The notes below the pieces were generated by a model, which saw only the letters and a list, made by a program, of their open reading frames with translations, had not been told where the DNA came from and did not search any database. The translations under genes and the position numbers were made by a program. Shown here in pieces: positions 59,715-64,000 of a stretch of 64,000 bases of DNA; position 1 is the stretch's first letter; every line of letters begins with the position of its first letter. This stretch comes from Ciborinia camelliae (lineage: Eukaryota; Ascomycota; Leotiomycetes; Helotiales; Sclerotiniaceae): assembly GCA_025890175.1 (NCBI GenBank), contig JANPYM010000004.1, positions 1,929,134-1,993,133 on the forward strand, in the 5' to 3' direction.

Positions 59715-61048
59715 ATGTCGGATTTTGAAGACGATATGGATATCGATGTCCCTCCTCCGGGCGATTCAATACTGTTCAACTCTGATAATACGAATTCAAA
59801 AGGCAAACGGAGCGCAGCAAATTTACCTGTGGAGGCAGAAGATAGTCTTCCATGGTGAGTTGACTTGTGTTTTCAGATACGCAAGTATTTAATACACTGA
59901 CATGTTTCCCAAGGGTCGAGAAATACCGCCCAGATACTTTAGAAGATGTGTCTGGGCATCAGGATATTCTTGCTACTATAAACAAATTTGTCGATACAAA
60001 TGTATGCCTCTCAACCTTATGTATTCTCCCTATACTAACATTTACCTCCAGAGACTTCCTCATCTGCTATTTTACGGCCCCCCCGGAACCGGTAAAACCT
60101 CCACAATCCTCGCTCTCGCACGACGTATATATGGCGCAAAAAACATGCGCCAAATGGTGCTCGAACTCAACGCTTCCGATGACCGTGGCATTGACGTTGT
60201 CCGCGAACAAATTAAAACATTCGCCTCCACCAAACAAATCTTCTCCATGAATTCTGCCGCTGCATCCCCAGGTGCCTACAAGCTTATCATTCTCGATGAA
60301 GCGGATGCAATGACTTCGACCGCACAGATGGCTTTGCGACGAGTGATGGAGAAATATACTGCCAATACGCGATTTTGCGTCATTGCAAATTATACACATA
60401 AATTGAGTCCAGCTCTGTTAAGTAGATGTACAAGATTTAGGTTTAGTCCGTTGAAGGAGAGGGATATTAGGGTTTTGGTTGATAAGGTGATTGATGAGGA
60501 GAATGTGCAGATTAATGCGGAGGCTACAGATGCTTTGGTTAGGTTAAGTAAAGGAGATATGAGACGGGCACTGAATGTGTTGCAGGCGTGTCATGCTAGT
60601 AGTAAGTTATTGTCGGATCTTTGGGGGTGTTCATTGGTAGCTAATGTGATTTCCAGGTACTCCAATTCACATCAAAGGTACACCGAAGATGGAAGAAAAG
60701 GACATTGTCCGAGACCTCATCACCGAAACTACTATATACGATTGTATCGCCTCTCCCCACCCAGCGGATATATCAAAAATCATGAACACCATCCTCAAAA
60801 CCTCAGACGTCAAATCATGTTTAACAATGATCAATGCCATTAAATCTACGCAAGGTCTTGCATTGGCAGATATCATCACAGCTCTCTCAGAAGAACTTAC
60901 AAAGCTGGAAGTCCCAGCATCTGTGATGATTACATGGCTTCAGGGGTTAGCGGAAGTGGAATATAGACTGAGTGGTGGTGGGAGTGAAGCCATACAGACG
61001 GGGGCGCTGGTTGGTGTTGTCAGGGAGGGAGCAGAACTTATGAAATAA
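59715..61048 (+). CDS. RFC3: replication factor C subunit 3
   Basis: It is a small subunit of the clamp loader that opens PCNA during replication and repair. The join 59715-59854, 59914-60001, 60052-60601 and 60657-61048 gives exactly 390 codons. An acidic N-terminal extension of about 45 residues precedes W-V-E-K-Y-R-P-D-T-L (RFC box II). The Walker A G-P-P-G-T-G-K-T lies at about residues 85-92. L-E-L-N-A-S-D-D-R-G-I-D-V-V-R and Walker B I-I-L-D-E-A-D-A-M follow, then L-S-R-C-T-R-F-R-F with the SRC motif. The C-terminal collar domain ends near R-E-G-A-E-L-M-K. The sequence matches yeast Rfc3 (human RFC5) best. Confidence 0.96.
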
Positions 61049-61562
61049 TTAATGAATATAATTTTTGAGCGTCATTTTGTTGCATCATGGCTATGGAGTT
61101 CGATACATTTTAGGCGGAAATATAGGGGCTTCCAAAATAAATCATCTATCGCTAGGTAGGTAGCTATAGACCTGAATTTCCTTCATGAGTAATAACCAGC
61201 AGCAAGCAACTGATCCAAGCACTGACGTATTTCTCCACCCCGTTAAATACGCTAACCTCCAACGCCGTGCATGAACAAAATTGTTGCACACGAGGTAGGA
61301 GTCTCTAATGTGCGGCAAATGGATTACCTGCCGTGATTGAGGTGGGTCCATTACCACACGGCTTTCTGCAGGATGATATGTATCGAGGATTTAGCTGATA
61401 TTGCATTATAGCTACATAGGTTCTACTGGAATAATAAAATAGATAGCTACATTAAACTCCCAAGTATCTTCGAACGAAAATAAAAGGCTCAATTGTATCT
61501 TTTGAAACAATAAAAACATAAAAACACCTTCCTTCCATCTACCTTTCATCTTCCATCCCACT
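61049..61562. other. intergenic between convergent genes
   Basis: RFC3 and the Hsp70-like gene end toward each other; only 3' flanks are expected. No gene seen. Confidence 0.6.
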
Positions 61563-63946
61563 TCATTCATAACTCGCCTCGACACTCCCCATTTCCTTCC
61601 CCTTAATCTCCAACGAAAACTTCATGATAGCCGGTTGAATTGTAACCACCAAATCATAATAAACATCCCAATAAGTCTGACCATCCAGTCCCAGCCTCCT
61701 TCGGAACTGTGACTTATCCACATTTCTCAAATCAGCTGTTAGAATACAGTTCGTTTTAGTAGCTGACAATGAAGGATGAGTTGGGGGGATTTTGTTTTCG
61801 CTCTGGATGAGTTCATCGGTGAAGATTAGCTCGTTGGGAGTGTAAGTTTCGGAGAGGGTGCGATAGAAGGGGAATTTCATCGTTTGGGAACGTTTGAGGT
61901 CTTCACCGCGATAGATGTACCATGTCATCTAGGGAAGGTAGTTTGTTAGTGGGGTAGACGTTTCAAGGTGGGAGAGTGGCAAGGCTTACTCTCTTGGCTC
62001 TGTTTTTTCCATCCGAGGCATCATATACTTTCACTTGTCCTTTGTCGATTTCGTCATCATAGAGCTCCATTGCTGAGACGCCGTAATGTCTTGTGGCTTG
62101 AGTGGACACGATGGTTGCTTCTTGTGGTAGACGGCTAAGTACAGCACCTCTGGAATAATTAGTGGAGTTAAATCCGAGAAATCAAGGTACTTACTTGACG
62201 ATAGCGGACCAGGCATCATGTGGTTGAATGATTTGAATATCGGGGTGGATTTCCTCGAGACGAGTCTTCATGTATTCGCTCGCTCCAAATCCTCCTACCA
62301 AGAAAATTGCCTAGGTAGTTATCATTAGATCATTGGTGAATATATGTTGCAGGAAAGGCTAACCTTGATTTCATTGGCTTTTGGGTGGCCTTCTTGCATT
62401 CTCTTCACCTTAACCAGATTGACTTGATCATCCACCAATCTCTCAATATCTGTAATTAAAGGATCGAAGATAGCTTTCACATCATCCCTTAACGGTGTGT
62501 TAGCTTCTGGCTCAAGGAAACTTTAGCATGAAGATGGACTCACCCCTTCATATTCCAAGTATTAGATTGAAGTCCATTCACAGGATCATCTTTCAAATCC
62601 GCCATCGGAAAATTAACATAATAGTCTTCATCTGGATCCCCTCGAAAAGCAGGTTTGATAGATTGATCGAACTGTTTAGTGGCTTGTTCAAAGCCCTTTG
62701 TTTTCCGTAAATGAAAATAGGCGTCTTCGCCAACGAGGTCTTTCACGGCTTGTTCGAAACGTCGGTTGAGGCCGAGGGAGCCAGCCATCCCACCTTTGGG
62801 TATGTTAGTCAGACTTGAATTAATGATTAGTGGTTGGTAGCACCGACCTTTACCAGGAACTAGTTCCTTTAGTTCGAGCTTGGGGTTTAGGTTGACGATT
62901 TCATAGGAAATGAGGTCGACAGTTCCTCCGCCGGCATCACATATAACGAATGCATCCCCCACCTAAATTATTCTGTTAGTTTTGCTCGTGCCATGACATA
63001 TGTGTCATCAATCGCTATTTCTTGAATCAATTGTTTTGCAAAACTCTTTTTTGTACATTCCAAGTTAATTTTGCTATTAAACTCGTTTACAAAGTCTGAG
63101 ACTTAGACGTGCATCAAAACTCCCAATTCTCTTGATTGGGCAAACTGTATGATGAGGTGGAAGAGGACAGTAGAACTTGGATGACTTACGGCGAGTGAGC
63201 GATCGGCCATCATATGCAGTGTATACAAAGCTGCAGCTTCAGGCTCCTTAATCAACGTTATGGGATGAATGCCAGCCTGTTTTGCTGCCTATATTTTCGC
63301 ATTAGCATTGAACAAAATAATCAAAATGCTTGAATGTCTAGTGCACCGCAAATACATACCTTTAAAGTAGTATCCTTAGCTTTGTCCGACCATACGGCAG
63401 GGACAGACAAAACAAACTGTTTCTGGCACATCAACAGATACTCAGCCGGTACCTTTGCCTCGATCTTCTCCAAAGCATGTTTATAAATTGCTCCAATATA
63501 ATCCGCCGCCACATCGACAGCTGGTTTTCCCAATCTTTTAAGATCAGCTTTAGCTGTTGACTCTGGAAGATACAAAGGTCTTGGTTGATCAGGGTCAAGT
63601 AGGAGTTTGACACCAGCAACTGTTTCGGTCTTGTGCTTCTGAGCACCCCAAGTAAAGTCATTTTTATTGTCTGGATCGTAACAGATGACTGTGGGAATTT
63701 TGGGTTGTTTGAAAGATGTCCCTTGATTTATTAGCTGGTACGCATCACATCGTATTGGTTCTTCTTACCAGGCCAATCCAGAACGGACACAAGGTCTGGT
63801 TTTCCTCCCTTGGCAAAAGCATATGCTATACCGCTGAACGTGGTTCCAAAATCCAGAGCAATGACGATTTGGTCCTCGGATTGATGGACTTTGAGGTCAT
63901 TGACCGCTTGGTACATTTTGTTCAATGCAGTGTCTACTTCCCCCAT
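61563..63946 (-). CDS. Hsp70-family protein, HSPA12-like, many exons
   Basis: Actin-like ATPase of the atypical Hsp70 group that is expanded in fungi. The start at 63946 (context CAACCATGG) gives M-G-E-V-D-T-A-L-N-K. The ATP-binding motifs are present: phosphate 1, A-L-D-F-G-T-T-F-S-G-I-A-Y (exon 1); L-S-V-P-A-V-W-S-D-K-A-K; I-K-E-P-E-A-A-A-L-Y (near 63235); phosphate 2, C-D-A-G-G-G-T-V-D-L (near 62935); and the adenosine motif F-L-V-G-G-F-G-A-S-E-Y (near 62290). There is no canonical substrate-binding domain; the C-terminal 150 residues form a beta-rich tail as in HSPA12 proteins. About seven short introns are required and inner splice sites were not all fixed. An upstream exon beyond the window cannot be excluded. 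Confidence 0.88.
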
Positions 63947-64000
63947 GGTTGCTTTTTGCAAGTCTCTTTTGCCAATGTCACTTGGTATGTATCTAACTTA

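Noticed and set aside
1..64000. CRISPR arrays, bacterial operons or a secondary-metabolite cluster
   Set aside because: The window is eukaryotic with intron-containing genes; the tandem repeats lack unique spacers, and no polyketide, peptide or terpene cluster set is present beyond ERG7.

Overview
This window looks like nuclear DNA of a filamentous ascomycete. The genes are split by many short introns (about 40-120 bp) with canonical GT..AG ends and CTAAC-like branch sites, gene spacing is loose, non-coding DNA is AT-rich, and the proteins have fungal architectures (Lac12-type sugar porter, 2EXR protein, GH128, SPX-EXS protein, oxidosqualene cyclase). The overall flavour, plus a NACHT-type relic and a decayed fungal family member, suggests Leotiomycetes, possibly Sclerotiniaceae. 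That placement is an impression from memory, not a database result.

Layout. 1-2050 has no convincing gene but holds a perfect 23-bp hairpin. 2051-12996 carries a 2EXR-domain gene, an MFS sugar porter with many introns, SEN2 (tRNA-splicing endonuclease), a ceramide glucosyltransferase and a small Lys-rich orphan. 13600-14450 is a broken NACHT-type NLR gene. 14657-22467 is gene-dense: a secreted metallophosphoesterase, SGT1, ERG7 and SPO11. 23568-24380 is a frameshifted gene relic. A GH128 gene (26054-27004) and the SPX-EXS gene SYG1 (29569-32946) are separated by about 2.5 kb without genes.

36164-46993 holds a disordered orphan, a multi-spanning membrane protein, a SET-domain protein with a signal peptide and a CDF metal transporter. 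46994-50994 is repeat-rich: a composite 8/19-bp minisatellite, a near-perfect palindrome and a possible relic gene. A PAF-acetylhydrolase-like gene (50995-52712) precedes an unusual region (52713-59714) with an assembly gap in homopolymers, purine-rich repeats, an orphan Cys-motif gene and a decayed 18-bp minisatellite. The right end has RFC3 and an Hsp70-like (HSPA12-type) gene near the window edge.

The genes are independent housekeeping or accessory loci; no operon or biosynthetic cluster is evident. Themes recur (ergosterol and glucosylceramide synthesis; meiotic and replication proteins; SGT1 together with an NLR relic), but I infer no cluster from this. Splice joins given to the base were worked out by hand from reading frame and GT/AG signals, and most close exactly in frame. 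No new multi-gene system could be established. The most unusual tracts are the repeat arrays at 47853-48288 and 57083-57420 and the orphan gene at 55709-56734.
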